From Toxotes chatareus (lineage: Eukaryota > Chordata > Actinopteri > Toxotidae), in NCBI GenBank assembly GCA_016801885.1, contig CM028903.1, positions 15,772,535 through 15,836,534 of the forward strand: 64,000 nt of DNA. Direction: 5' to 3'. Both the position numbers and the translations under genes were made by a program. The notes beneath the pieces are model-generated. The model was given only the letters and a program-made list of their open reading frames with translations. It ran no database searches and was not told where the DNA came from. Positions 36,301 to 47,399 of this stretch are shown here, piece after piece. Positions within the stretch are counted from its first letter, which is position 1. The number at the start of each line of letters is the position of its first letter.

Positions 36301-38702
36301 ACCTTGGTAAGTGGGATAATCTTATATTAAGATTTAAAATCTAGTTGGACTTGTTTTGAGGATAAAAGGATTATCTCTCCCTGACTAAGAAAAACTGTCC
36401 CACTTAATGCAAGTAAATGCTTCTTGCCTTGTCTTGATTAGAATTCTTTTTCTGAGGGTTTTGTTTAATTAGATACAAGGGACAAGTCTGTTAAAGACCC
36501 ACCTCAAGGCTATGAAGAGATCACTTCTTAGTCTCTTTAGTGGATCTGTAAAGAAATAGCAGCTCTTACAGATATTTGCATATGCGTGCAAACATCTGTA
36601 TGTATATTTATGTATCTATAGATAGCTAGATATGTATGCCCACACATATTGTAATCAATATAGTTGATCAGTGTGCCTCAATGCGCTTACAGCTGTTGAC
36701 CATTTGTATGTCTTTGAATGTATCATGTCTCCCCACCAGGTGAGTTCAGCGATGGCTCCCAGGAGGCTGGTGGTGTCTACCAGGTATTAGAGATGCCCTA
36801 TGAAGGAGAGGACATGTCCATGATGATCGTCCTGCCTCGACAGGAGGTGCCACTGGCTTCACTGGAGCCCATCATCAAAGCACCACTGCTGGAGGAGTGG
36901 GCTAACAATGTCAAACGGCAGAAGGTGGAAGTCTACCTACCTAGGTGAGAGATAACACACACGTATACATACACAAATATTCACACTGGTATACAAGAGC
37001 ACATACACCCATCAAATCCAGCTTACTGTATAGGAGGAGCAGGCTGATGGTAGTCAGACTTACATGCTCATACGCTGCACTTTCCAGGTTCAAAGTGGAG
37101 CAGAAGATTGACCTGAGGAGCACTCTGCAGGAGCTGGGAATAAAGAACATCTTCACCAGTGGTGCTGATCTCTCCGCCATGACAGGTAGCACTCAGCTGA
37201 ATGGAAAGCCACATGTAAGGGACAGATACCCATACATTGCTAGATAAAGCACACAAACAGACACAAAGATTAATAAACTCCTGGTCTGCGCTGCAGTGAA
37301 GTAGCCTCTGGTATTTTCTAAGGTAACCCAGGTAACTGGCACAAACTGGGCAGGTCAGAGCTGTCACATCATCCTGCAAAAATAGATCCAGAGAGACGGA
37401 CAGATATACATGGATCTGTGGAACCAGAGAAATAGAGGGACATAAATAAGTTGGGTTACTTTGCTTAGAAACTGGTCTCACTGAAAACTAAACAGATTAC
37501 TCATATATAACTATAAAAATTAAGATATAAAATAAAATTATGGTAAGAGTAAGTTATGTAAAAAATCACTAGAGCGGCTTTAAAGGACAACCAATTCTAA
37601 CTAAAAAAAACTCAATGCCCTTCATGCTCAGTCCAAAACAGCTTGTTCTTACTGATCAGGTGCAGCTACAGTAGTTTTGTACTGTGAAATACAATCTGCA
37701 GGCTGTACTGGTCTCCAGCACATCTTGTACTAGATAAAACATTCTCAGCTCAACGTGTACTCAGAGGACACAGTCTATTCTGGCAGGTAGGCAGATAAGA
37801 GGAGGTATGTTTTAAAATGCCTTCAATCACTGGGGAAATTGTTGTTCAGGATTTTCTGCCTGAGCAGACATCACCCTTTTCAAAAGTGACCCCACAGTTT
37901 GGTTTGTAATGTTGATTCTAGTAATATGTGGGTTTACTGTTCACCAGCATACACTGCACCATGAGCTTTACACACAGTTTAGACCCAACATGGTCATTTC
38001 ACTCTCAGACTAACTGATAAACAATATTCTAAAGATTAGGTGATGGTCTGTGTGTGTTTATGTGTGTGTGTTTTCCAGATGGTAAAGACCTGTACATTGG
38101 CAAGGCAGTGCAGAAGGCCTACTTGGAGGTGACTGAGGAGGGAGCTGAGGGAGCTGTTGGGTCAGGTAGACTGAATCCTTAAATCTTCATCATCATTTTT
38201 CAGATCGTTAACATTCCCCACATACCTAATATTGTCTTTGTATGAGTGGATCTCATACTGCAAAGTCAATTTCAAGTCCACAAAATACTGTATCCCCCCC
38301 CCCATCAGCTAATAACAACAATGATTACCCCCTCTCTCCCTCCTTCCCACTCTCTCAGGAATGATCGCCCTGACCAGGACTTTGGTGCTGTACCCCCAGG
38401 TCATGGCTGATCACCCATTCTTCTTTGTCATCAGAAACAGAAGGACAGGTATGTGCGTGCGAGTGCATGCATGTATCAAGCAGCCCAGTACTTATGAATG
38501 TGTATATGTCTGTGTGTTAGCTTTACATTAGTAACATTTACCTTTGCTAAGTGTGAAATGTTATGATACACATCTGTGTATGTGTGTGTGCGTTTTAACC
38601 TGACTTTCGTCTCTTCCCCTTTCAGGGTCCATCCTGTTCATGGGCAGGGTCATGACCCCTGAAGTCATCGAACCCAATGACCATGACTTTGACTCCATGT
38701 AA
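33395..38702 (+). CDS. serpini1: Neuroserpin (serpin I1)
   Basis: Eight coding exons give 416 codons plus stop: 33395-33662, 33943-34173, 34500-34694, 36740-36944, 37088-37185, 38079-38165, 38359-38448 and 38626-38702. Phases match throughout. Human neuroserpin is 410 residues. Residues 1 to about 24 are a signal peptide with a leucine-rich core. The serpin fold follows (EFSVRLYHQL, NIIFSPLSVAMALGM, LVNAVYFRGSWKNQF, PFFFVIRN). The reactive loop hinge starts at Glu352 and aligns to a P1 Arg368-P1' Thr369 pair. Arg at P1 fits inhibition of tissue plasminogen activator. N-glycosylation sequons include Asn98-Leu-Thr and Asn163-His-Thr; the second matches a known human site. The end HDFDSM replaces the human acidic HDFEEL. 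The product is expected to be secreted, mainly from neurons. Confidence 0.97.
34695..36739. other. serpini1: SERPINI1 intron between coding exons 3 and 4
   Basis: About 2 kb without a supportable exon. Positions about 36290-36465 resemble a common dispersed fish repeat; the rest is AT-rich unique-looking sequence. A short TG tract follows the donor at 34708-34722. Confidence 0.5.
36290..36465. repeat. Degenerate dispersed repeat (teleost MITE-like)
   Basis: The wording 'ctgtaaaaaccttggtaag', then 'gataatcttatattaag', then 'ttggacttgttttgagg' resembles a small non-autonomous element widespread in fish introns. Class not assigned; a repeat library would settle it. Confidence 0.4.
37186..38078. 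other. serpini1: SERPINI1 intron 5, no feature
   Basis: The stretch between coding exons 5 and 6 holds no further exon. A TG-rich run (about 38048-38071) comes directly before the acceptor at 38071-38078. The minus-strand open frame at 37068-37481 lies over exon 5 and is a shadow. Confidence 0.5.
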
Positions 38703-39204
38703 GCATGGTGTGAGGTCACTCAATCACAGCCAATCAGATTCTGACGTCATAAACGCTACCTATCCTCCATCTTCAGCTGTGTTTTATACTCTTTATGAAA
38801 AAAATATATATAAACTGGATATTACACCATATATTATATATTGATATATGACATACAACACATAATGTGACTGTGTTTTGATACTGGAAGCTTTAAACTC
38901 CTGGATACAGACATGCAGAGAGAGAAGGTTGTAAATATTCTCTAGTGAAGGAGGGTTTGTATATGAGCAAGAAGAACACATGATTCGTAATCCACGCACA
39001 ACCCCTTTAAGTTCAGCAGCTTCTTATTTACCTGCTCCCACACCGACGATGCACAAAAACAATTTTGTCTCTTCTTAAGTAAAATTACCCTTTCTTACTC
39101 CAGATACAGTATGTGCACACTGTAAGTTTCACATTTTAATTAAATCCCTGTACATTTGACATTGTGTTCTATATATACATATATATGCCCAGTATTTATT
39201 GCAG

Positions 39205-39210
39205 AATAAA
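39205..39210 (+). terminator. serpini1: Candidate SERPINI1 polyadenylation signal
   Basis: AATAAA about 500 nt past the stop codon, the first clear canonical hexamer downstream on this strand. Confidence 0.5.
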
Positions 39211-39229
39211 CATGTGCAAACATTTTGTC

Positions 39230-41790
39230 CTTATACAATGAATCTTAGTAATATATCTGTTCCAGACAGTATTCTAGTCATTTTTTTACACTGTAGGCAC
39301 ATGGCTAAACTGCTGATGAACTAATATGCCTTATCACATCTGAGTGGTTGATTAAGCCCCAGCTGGGCATCTCACAGGTGAGCAAAGGAGACTGCGTAAC
39401 TAAGGCGGGTTGCTATAGAGACGGACTGGAGCATGCAGGCGCACTGAAAACAGATCTGCTGCACTGTTTTGGATGTACATACAGGGAGAAACAGTAACAC
39501 CAGCTGTATTCAGTCTTTTACTCAATAAAAAAAAGATGAATGTGTTGCCATTAACATATGTGTCGTCCTTTATGTATGAATGTTATTTTTCTATCTGTTT
39601 AAAGGCATTTTTATATGTAAACTGTATTTTGAGACAGCTTGTACTGGCCATCAGGACATCATTAGTCTGAACGCTAACAGCTAACACAGCTTTAGGTTCT
39701 TTAAATGAAGGACTTGGTGAGACTGAAAAACATTGAGTGCTTCAGGAGTTTATGAAGCCTGTTAAGTAAAAGAGCATTGTACATTCAGGCACTGAATATA
39801 TAATGGAGTTTATGTAATGGCTGTTATGGTTCAACAGCCATCCTTAGGGCAGAAGTTGGCTATTCAACCGTAACTCAGCTTCCCACTGCAGACAATGTCC
39901 TGCCAAGGCATCTTGGACGAGTTTCAGGCCTGTGGCATCACCTAGCTACCACACACACACACACACACACAACAGATCCTATCGCTGAGCAAGGATATAC
40001 TGTGACCAAGGACAAATGAGACCTGCAGGTTGATTCTGATAAATGTAACTTCATAAGGGAAAACATATATAAGATAATAAGAGTCAGTTTGTTATTAATG
40101 TAAGAACATTAATTTTAACTCTGGCCAGTGCATCTCATAAAAATTAGAGTACCACTGTGCTTAGTTGCATTCCACCCAAGTTGCTCTTATATTCAGTTGT
40201 CAGTTTGGTTTGAAACGACTGTCATGCCGAAATGAATTAAACATTCATATCACAACTAACACACCTCTTGCTGCCTGCATAGCACTGATACATCAGTAAT
40301 AATATATTAGGAAATAAACCTTTGCAATTACATCCCCAGCAGATGTTTATGCCATTATATGAGCATTGCTGTGTGATAAACACAAAGAGCACAGGAAAAA
40401 AAAAAGGCGCTTTGATGTGACAACTGTGGGACGTCCCTATCTTCTGTTGATGTTTTGGAAGACCAATTATCTGTGGCTTGATTGTCATAGAAGATGAAAC
40501 CGATTGTAAAAGAGCAAAACAAGTGAAATCATTTAAATAATAAATAGCAAAAGCAGATATGCACTTGAGTTTACTACTGTTGACGATGACTCAGTTTGGA
40601 AATAAGCAGCAAAGGCAACAGATCTGCTACATAAAAGTTAGTCCTCTATACAAGGCATCATTTCCACAGCTTCCTGTAGTTCCAAAGGTTTTCATTTACC
40701 TCTATGAAGTATCTAATAGCTTTAAAAAAAAAAAAAAAAAAAAATCTTCAGTGTGCACAGTGTGTTTCAGTGCCGCAGTATCTTAAACACAACGAGCTGC
40801 GTTGTAGGGGGACGACAGCCCATGGGTGTAAGAGGTTATTTATAATCTAAATTACTTTCACCAGCTGGTATGATAGCTGTGCTGTATATCTTCATTGTGT
40901 GCCACTGGAAATCTAAATCAACCATATCTCTCCTCCTACCTTAAACAGAAACAACAAGAGAAGACAAAGAGGCTTTCTCTCCACCTGTTCTAAAGGCAGC
41001 TGCGAGTTGAGCATGCAGTGTACCACCCAGAGGTGGAACACAACTAAGTACATTCAATAAAGAATTGTTTGGATACACTTTTGTATGTAACATGTAAGTT
41101 CATAAACCTATTACTGCTTAATGTATCAACAGTTTACTCTATAAGGGACAGTTTTTCACTTTTAGTACTAAAGTGCATTTTAAACCTCTACTGAAAAGTT
41201 CAGGACTTACTAGTGGAGTATAGTTTTAAGTATTAAAATATAAATAGTAATAACGAGTATTAAATGAGTAAGCAGTTTCCCATCACTGATTCTCTGACTC
41301 CTATATATTTATTTTTTGTTAATTTATTTATTTTTGGAAAGTTTCAGTGTAGTCTGCCATGGCCGTCATGAGGCTGAAGTCCTTGTCATTTTCCATGAAT
41401 GTTTATTTAAGCCATATTGTATTCATGTCTGCTTCCCAGGTTGTATTCCATATTTACTGCACATATATGGAGTGTCAGTATTTTCAGTCCCAAGTTAGTG
41501 TTTTACAAAATGTAATAAAATAAATAAACAAAAGCTGTTAGAGCCTGTGTCACAAGCATACAATAAATGCAATGTAAAACTGTAAACTGGACTGTTGCCA
41601 GATATTTTTTTTCCCAAAGATAAGCCTGCAAAATGAAGGACAAAAATCTTCATCACACAAAGCAAGAAGTCTCTTTTGATTAATGTAATTAAACTGTCAC
41701 CGTTCATTTATGAGCTGAACATTAATTTTTCGCTTAGTCCACAGAGGCTGAGTACAACAGTTTCTACCTCTCTTGTGTGATACACCTGAA
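39230..41790. other. Intergenic region between SERPINI1 and the LRR gene
   Basis: No gene supported. Contents: short (CA)n 39951-39970, an A-tract 40723-40744, and a degenerate dispersed repeat at about 41029-41290. The promoter of the LRR gene should lie at the right end, near the X-box at 41795. Confidence 0.5.
41029..41290. repeat. Degenerate dispersed repeat (AAGTA-rich teleost element)
   Basis: The stretch begins 'agaggtggaacacaacta' with 'agtacattcaat', and ends near 'agtggagtatagttttaag' and 'cagtttcccatcactg'. This is the layout of an abundant short fish element. It is diverged, and the class was not assigned. Confidence 0.4.
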
Positions 41791-41794
41791 CGCT

Positions 41795-41807
41795 GTTGCC
41801 AGGCAAC
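41795..41807. promoter_or_regulatory. Perfect RFX X-box upstream of the LRR gene
   Basis: GTTGCC-A-GGCAAC is a perfect inverted repeat that fits the RFX X-box consensus exactly. It lies 128 bp before the proposed start codon at 41935, the distance typical of RFX-driven ciliary genes. It argues that this stretch is promoter and not coding, although an open frame runs through it. Confidence 0.6.
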
Positions 41808-41934
41808 CATTATCCCAGCGACCAGTGTGCAGCGCCTCACCTGCAGCAGCGAGGCCACACTGGTGTCAGTCTGCCTGGGGCCGGCCAACAGCACGGTAAA
41901 CTTTCTCTCTCTGAATACAAACCCACCGGGCTCC

Positions 41935-42774
41935 ATGGGTAACAGATACAGCTTTACAGGGCTAAACCGAGCCGTTCGCAATGTGTTAACAAAGAAGGTC
42001 AGGAGAATTTCTCACAAGACGATTGGGACATGTCAGAAAGGTAAGTTAAAACAAAAATGTCTGCATGAATAAGTTAGCTATGGTGTCCAGTCTGTGCTGT
42101 TTGCCAATTTAATCACATTATCCGTCTCAAATGACAACTGTGTCCAGTTCTCTATTGCCTTTACACCTGTAAATGTAAGATAAACTGGCTAGGTCAAACT
42201 AACTGAAACTCCCTAACAACATTAAAAGACCTGAAGTAGCCCACATTTGAAATTATTTTATTATCTATTCAATTCTTTTTTATTGTAACGACACAACGAG
42301 CCACAACATCATTCATGTTAGAAGAAACCAGCACAGAACATGAAATACCACTTCAAACTATAGAAGTACCAGTGTCCATACACGGACTAACAGCACCTGC
42401 TCGGGTGTCCTTAGCTGCCATGGCAACGGGCCCTAATCTGCATTGTCAGGCCCAGTTCACTGTAACTCAAACCACTCGGCTGGTGGTCAGGGTTTCAGCA
42501 CACAGCAGGGCTTACGTTACGAGAAGACAACTCCTCTTCAAACACTGACCTAAGATGAGAAAAAGCACCGGATGACTCTGTCGGTCTTATGTCCCTCTCT
42601 TCCTCGTTCTGTGTCCCACCGTTTTCTCTGTCTCAGTTCCTCAGGTGTGAACACTCTGAGTGGCAGTTTTCCCAAATCCCACTCGTCCCAGTGCTCTGAT
42701 CTCGGTGTTACAGGCACACCTCTCTCTGTGGACTATAGTCCTGATTCTGGACTAGTATCTACACCTGTGAGTAG

Positions 42775-42843
<69 letters not shown>

Positions 42844-45061
42844 CTGCTCCTTCCTCTCCTTCCACATTTGGAGCTGTGACTCCTCCATCCTCACACCTCT
42901 CTCCTGTCCTCCCCTTTTCTCTTCATCCTTTCATCTTCCAATCCTTCTGTTTCCCCCTCTCCAAACTGAACCTAATATTCTCAGTCTGTTCTCACCTATA
43001 TGAGGAATGATTTTTTTACCCTCTTGACCACTTGAATAAAGAAAGATGAAAAATGGCTTTTTACCTAATCCTCCCTGTTCCATGCAGAGTTCCCCACTTT
43101 AAGTAAAAAAAAAAAAAAAAAACTGAGGAGTAAGAAGCATTACATTAATTTGTTTCATAAATTTATTTAGAAATTATTAATTTGCCTTAAGTATGATGCA
43201 CATCATAGCATCTTATTTTAATACTGTCTATCTGTTTAAGTAAAAAAATCATAGACTTGAATCATCCATATTTTCTATTTTGATTTTTTGCAGACCGTCT
43301 TCATGTCACTTACTTCATCTGTATATTTGACACATTAAACCACTTTTTTGACAGCATTTGGCTCGAGCTGTATTTTCTTTAATGTAGTTTACCCACAGTG
43401 TATTTCATATGATATAAACATGTGGCCCAAACCCGTTTTGTGAGTGTCCAGCTAATGAGGAACAGTGGTCAGGTGATGTGGGGTCACGGGGTCATGTCTA
43501 GATTAACAGAGGGAGGTGTAGAATTACACAGGCAAACTAAGGGTGAACAGGATGTTTGTAAGGGGGTTGAAAAGGTCAAGTAGGGAGAAGATGGTAATCC
43601 ATCCCGCTCACCCACTGTAGTAACTTTCTTTAAAGATAGTAAATGGTGCTTTCTATTGTTTTTTGCATTACATAATGTTTGAGGATTTGTGAGACATGGA
43701 TGTTTAGGCCACAATGGCCTGATAAACACCCATGACTTTTAATGTCCATGTAGTTGTGAGACTTGCAGGAACAAAAGAAACTGTTTAACATGAGAGTGAC
43801 TGATTTCATTCACTTGCTCAATTTATAGAATGAAAGTAGCAGGTGGGTCTGCTGTTTGATCGCGCACAGTCTGTGACACCTGCGATACTGCACCCAGGTT
43901 AAATAAACATAAAATAACATTTATGTATGAAAGTATAAAGACAAAGAAAGATAATAGATGAAATATTAATGAGAAAGTTGGAAGGTGAAGAGTTTATGAA
44001 ACTGAACGCTTTCACTTTGCTAACACGTGTAGCAGTTTTGGTTAATGGCCTCAAAAACGACCCATTGATCTTGGCTTCATTCTGTCTGCGCTCTGAGGGA
44101 ATAGAGTTTTTATTGCATTAATAGGAAGCTATGGTCGATTAAATTTTACTGTCTCCTGTGCTCCCAAGCTTCTGCCATGTATACTTCTCTGTTTGTCCAC
44201 CTATATGAAATGTAATTTGACTGTGCTGAATTTCAGCTGAACTGAATTTGACTGTCAGTGAGTGAGTTTTGATCAAACTTGGTGGACAGAAATGACTCAT
44301 CACTGCTGTCCTCATGATTACACCGAACAGTCCATCAGGCTTTGCACATCTACTATACTGACATGTGTCATGCAGGATATCATTACTTGTAATGATTGGT
44401 GAAACTTGTATGAATGATGCATCATGATCAACAGAAAGGGATGTATTTGTTACTGACTGCATCGTGCATCCTGTTCCCTTCATCTTCCGTTAGCTTCCAT
44501 CAAAACGGTTCCGGTTCGTGTCGTGGCATCGCCTGGAGCAGTGTGACATCACAGGCGACCAGCTGACCTGCCCCAGGGTCAGAGAAGGTGTGTGATCAAT
44601 AGGAGAAAAACCACCAGTATAACTTTTACACTTTGCTCAGTCAAAAATACAAAAATACATGTTTTTTTTTTCTCGTGCCAGGATATTTATTCAGAAAATG
44701 TTGCTTTCATAGGAGGAATTTTATGACCAGTTACTGAAAAACTGATGCTTAAATTTATATGATTCTGAAAATGAAACACTGACAAAGAATCCAAACCAAT
44801 AACTGCACTAACTTAAAGCTGTAAGCAGGTTTAGGAGTAGCTCCTTATCTTGATGGATGATGGTGATGTGAACATTGTTACAGCCATTTTGTTTTGACAA
44901 TGCTATCAAAAAGGGCCATCAGAAGAGGAGCTGTTTCAAAGAGAGGGGGATGATGTCTGTTTGGAGAGAGGACGGTGGAGGAGGAGGAGAGAGGAGGAAG
45001 GACAGAGATGGGAGGAGAGACTGCAGGAAAATTGGGAAAACTGCCTGGTAAGTTAGCAAGC

Positions 45062-45099
<38 letters not shown>

Positions 45100-47027
45100 A
45101 TGTTAAAGATGTACAGTACTGGAGAAGAACACAGACAGATTTAGGGAGGGAGCTGAAAAGAAAGAGTCAAGGACAATGGCAGAAAGATTGACAATACTAT
45201 CACTTCTCTCTTCTCAGGAGTTAAACCTGTCTTACCAGGATTTGGGTGATCCCTTCCAGGAAGAAAATTTCCTCCGGATCCTTCACCGGTTGATCCGCGT
45301 GGAGAAACTTCAGCTGGTTGACAACTCTCTCACCAACCTGAGCTCTGTACGTCTGCCAAGGTATGAACCACGCTACTCAGAGTGCACCACAGCTCCCTCA
45401 TATTGTTACAGGGTGGCAGCCAGGAACACAGGGAAGAGGATCCGAATGCAGACGCACAGGTGGACCGAGCAATGATGATCTTTTAATAACAAAATAAATA
45501 AATAAATAACATCACTGGCTTACATATAAACATAAGGGAGAAGTCCACACAGCCAGGTACAAAAAAACATGAAAACCCAAAAAAATCCACAAAGGGAAAA
45601 AATGCAAAAAAACATAAGAAACTAAGGAAGTCTTATGTGAGCGCAAAACACAGAACGAGGCAAATCCAGAAGTACACAGGGAGCAAACATGATAGCAACC
45701 ACAGAAACAACCAGGAACCAACACAGACAAACTGAAACAGAAGCAGGGGGAGACAGGGACTTAAATACACAAGAGGTAATTGGGCACAGGTGACACACAT
45801 TAGGGCGGGGCAGACAATCAAGGATTGAAAAACACAAAGACAAGAATAACATTAGAACAGAGACACAAGGGATGTAACTACAAAATAAAACAGGAAACCG
45901 AAAACACAAAAAACCAAAATAAGAGGTCACTATGGGGGCTGATCAATTTTGCTCAGATTCTTCATGAACCCTCTTCAGGGGGGGTACGTAAAATTGAGTC
46001 ATCAAAAACTATATGAATATGAACTGTTTAACTCAGAGCACATCTTAAGATTTAATGAAGTTAAGAATAAAGGGATCTATAAATCATGTTTCTGACAGCA
46101 GCCCTGCCAACTTTTTGAAACTCGCTTCACATTTTGAATATTTTAATTTGGAGGTAAATTTAAAGATAATTGATTAGTGCTTTTGAGCAGTCGTCTTGTT
46201 GAATGTCTCTATATCACTGCTGAAATTGGATGTGACTTCTGTTCCTTTTGACAGTGCTGCTAATCTGTGTTTTGTACGTGTCCTGATCTTTTTTTTTTTT
46301 TTAACAACAGCATTTCCCTAGCCACATAACACGATTATGCAAAATGTGTGGTCTCTGTTAGGTCTCCTCATAACTCTCATTTTTAACTTCATTTTTGTGA
46401 GGCATTATTTAAAGCTCTCTATCTCATCTAGTTTTTCACGCAATGTTTCTATCATTTTGTCTGAGGGCAGTGCTACTGTTTTGTTTCCAGTTTATATGAC
46501 ACCCCAAATGGAAACTATTCCCATTATTCAACTATATCACCCACTATAATGTTATTTTAGATGACAATAACCACAAAAAGGAAGCTCAGCATTATTTATG
46601 CTTCCCTTGGGCAGGTGCAGAATACTAAACCTGCACCATAACCACCTGGTGTGTCTGCGTCAGCTGCCAAAGCTCCCAGCAGTGGAGCACCTTTGCCTGT
46701 CTGAGAATGCCATCGGCTCCCTGGTGGGACTGGGAGCTCTGGAGAACAGCCCGCTGCGCTCCCTTAACCTGAGCCGCAACCCAGTGACCTTCACTCAGGA
46801 CTACCGTGCATGGTGAGGAGGTAGTAAAAGGAGAGAGTTTGTTTTTGTCTGTTTTCTCCTTATTATTCTCTCATTCTCTGTGTTTATCTTCCTGCCTTTG
46901 TCTGCGCAGTGTTTTCTCCTGTTTGCCAAAGCTCGAGGTCCTGGATGGAATCCCCAAGTTGCCAGAAGACTCTTTGCCCATCAGACTGCAGTTCCCAGAA
47001 ACCACCAGGATCTGCAACATTTTGTGA
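41935..47027 (+). CDS. Unnamed leucine-rich-repeat protein with N- and C-terminal lipidation motifs
   Basis: Seven exons join into 301 codons plus stop: 41935-42040, 42645-42766, 44494-44587, 44923-45047, 45218-45360, 46615-46812 and 46910-47027. Every junction is GT-AG and phase-consistent. The start is the first ATG after a perfect X-box. Residues 1-6 are MGNRYS, fitting the N-myristoylation pattern Gly-x-x-x-Ser. Residues 7-107 are low in known motifs and basic near the start. Residues 108-149 are highly charged and probably helical (GRWRRRREEEGQRWEE). Residues 150-285 hold about five LRR units (KLQLVDNSLTNLSSV, CRILNLHHNHLVCL, HLCLSENAIGSL, SLNLSRNPVTF) and an LRR-cap-like end (CLPKLEVLDGIP). 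The last four residues, CNIL, form a CaaX box suited to geranylgeranylation. The family is not recognised. The first exon is the least certain part. From memory, human DNA in this place holds at most an LRR pseudogene. Confidence 0.75.
42767..44493. other. LRR gene intron 2
   Basis: Contains the CA repeat at 42777-42841, an A-tract at 43107-43123 and AT-rich sequence. No additional exon was found that keeps the reading phase. Confidence 0.5.
42777..42841. repeat. (CA)n microsatellite next to an LRR-gene donor
   Basis: A CA tract of about 65 bp beginning 10 nt after the donor of the second exon (42766) of the LRR gene. Confidence 0.95.
45064..45094. repeat. (GT)n microsatellite
   Basis: A GT tract of about 31 bp in the short intron after LRR-gene exon 4. 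Confidence 0.9.
45400..45960 (-). mobile_element. Dispersed teleost retroelement-like copy in LRR gene intron 5
   Basis: Read on the minus strand it runs through 'gtgtgtcacctgtgcccaat', 'tttaagtccctgtctccccc' and 'tggttcctggttgtttctgt', then TTATTTATTTATTTTG. It ends 'atcatcattgctcggtccac' and 'cctggctgccaccctgtaac'. This is the layout of a widespread fish repeat whose end resembles a non-LTR tail. No intact open frame was seen. The family name needs a repeat search. Confidence 0.5.
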
Positions 47028-47384
47028 CATTCCTCCATGGATGGATGTGCACCGACTCAGATCTCCCAGTCCCATTTGCAGCCCTTTCCAAAGCGATGGC
47101 AAGGCTTCAGCAAAGTCCTCCACACTTTGAAACTGCACTGAGGGTTTCACTGATCTCTTCAGAGGAAAGCCAACTGGTATTCAGTTGTTTACACAAACTG
47201 TCACAACTGTTGCCCAAAGTCATGTTTTAGGCCACACTGAAAATGCCGTCAGAAACACTGTAATGGTAACATGCTCTAAGGCCATGTAAAAAAAACATTT
47301 TATATAAAACAATATATTCTGCGAGTAGATATATATATCATATTTTTTTTACTCTTAGATTTTTTTATATATGGGAATTTGGAT

Positions 47385-47390
47385 AATAAA
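47385..47390 (+). terminator. Candidate polyadenylation signal of the LRR gene
   Basis: AATAAA about 360 nt after the TGA stop, following a U-rich stretch. Confidence 0.5.
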
Positions 47391-47399
47391 AAGACAATC

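Noticed and set aside
40120..40165. Short 'agtgcatctcataaaaatta' segment resembling another fish repeat
   Set aside because: Only about 40 nt are recognisable, too little to call a copy.
41773..41934. Upstream part of the open frame leading into LRR-gene exon 1, as coding sequence
   Set aside because: It begins at TTG, contains the perfect X-box and several CpG-type promoter features, and no acceptor is needed if translation starts at the ATG at 41935.
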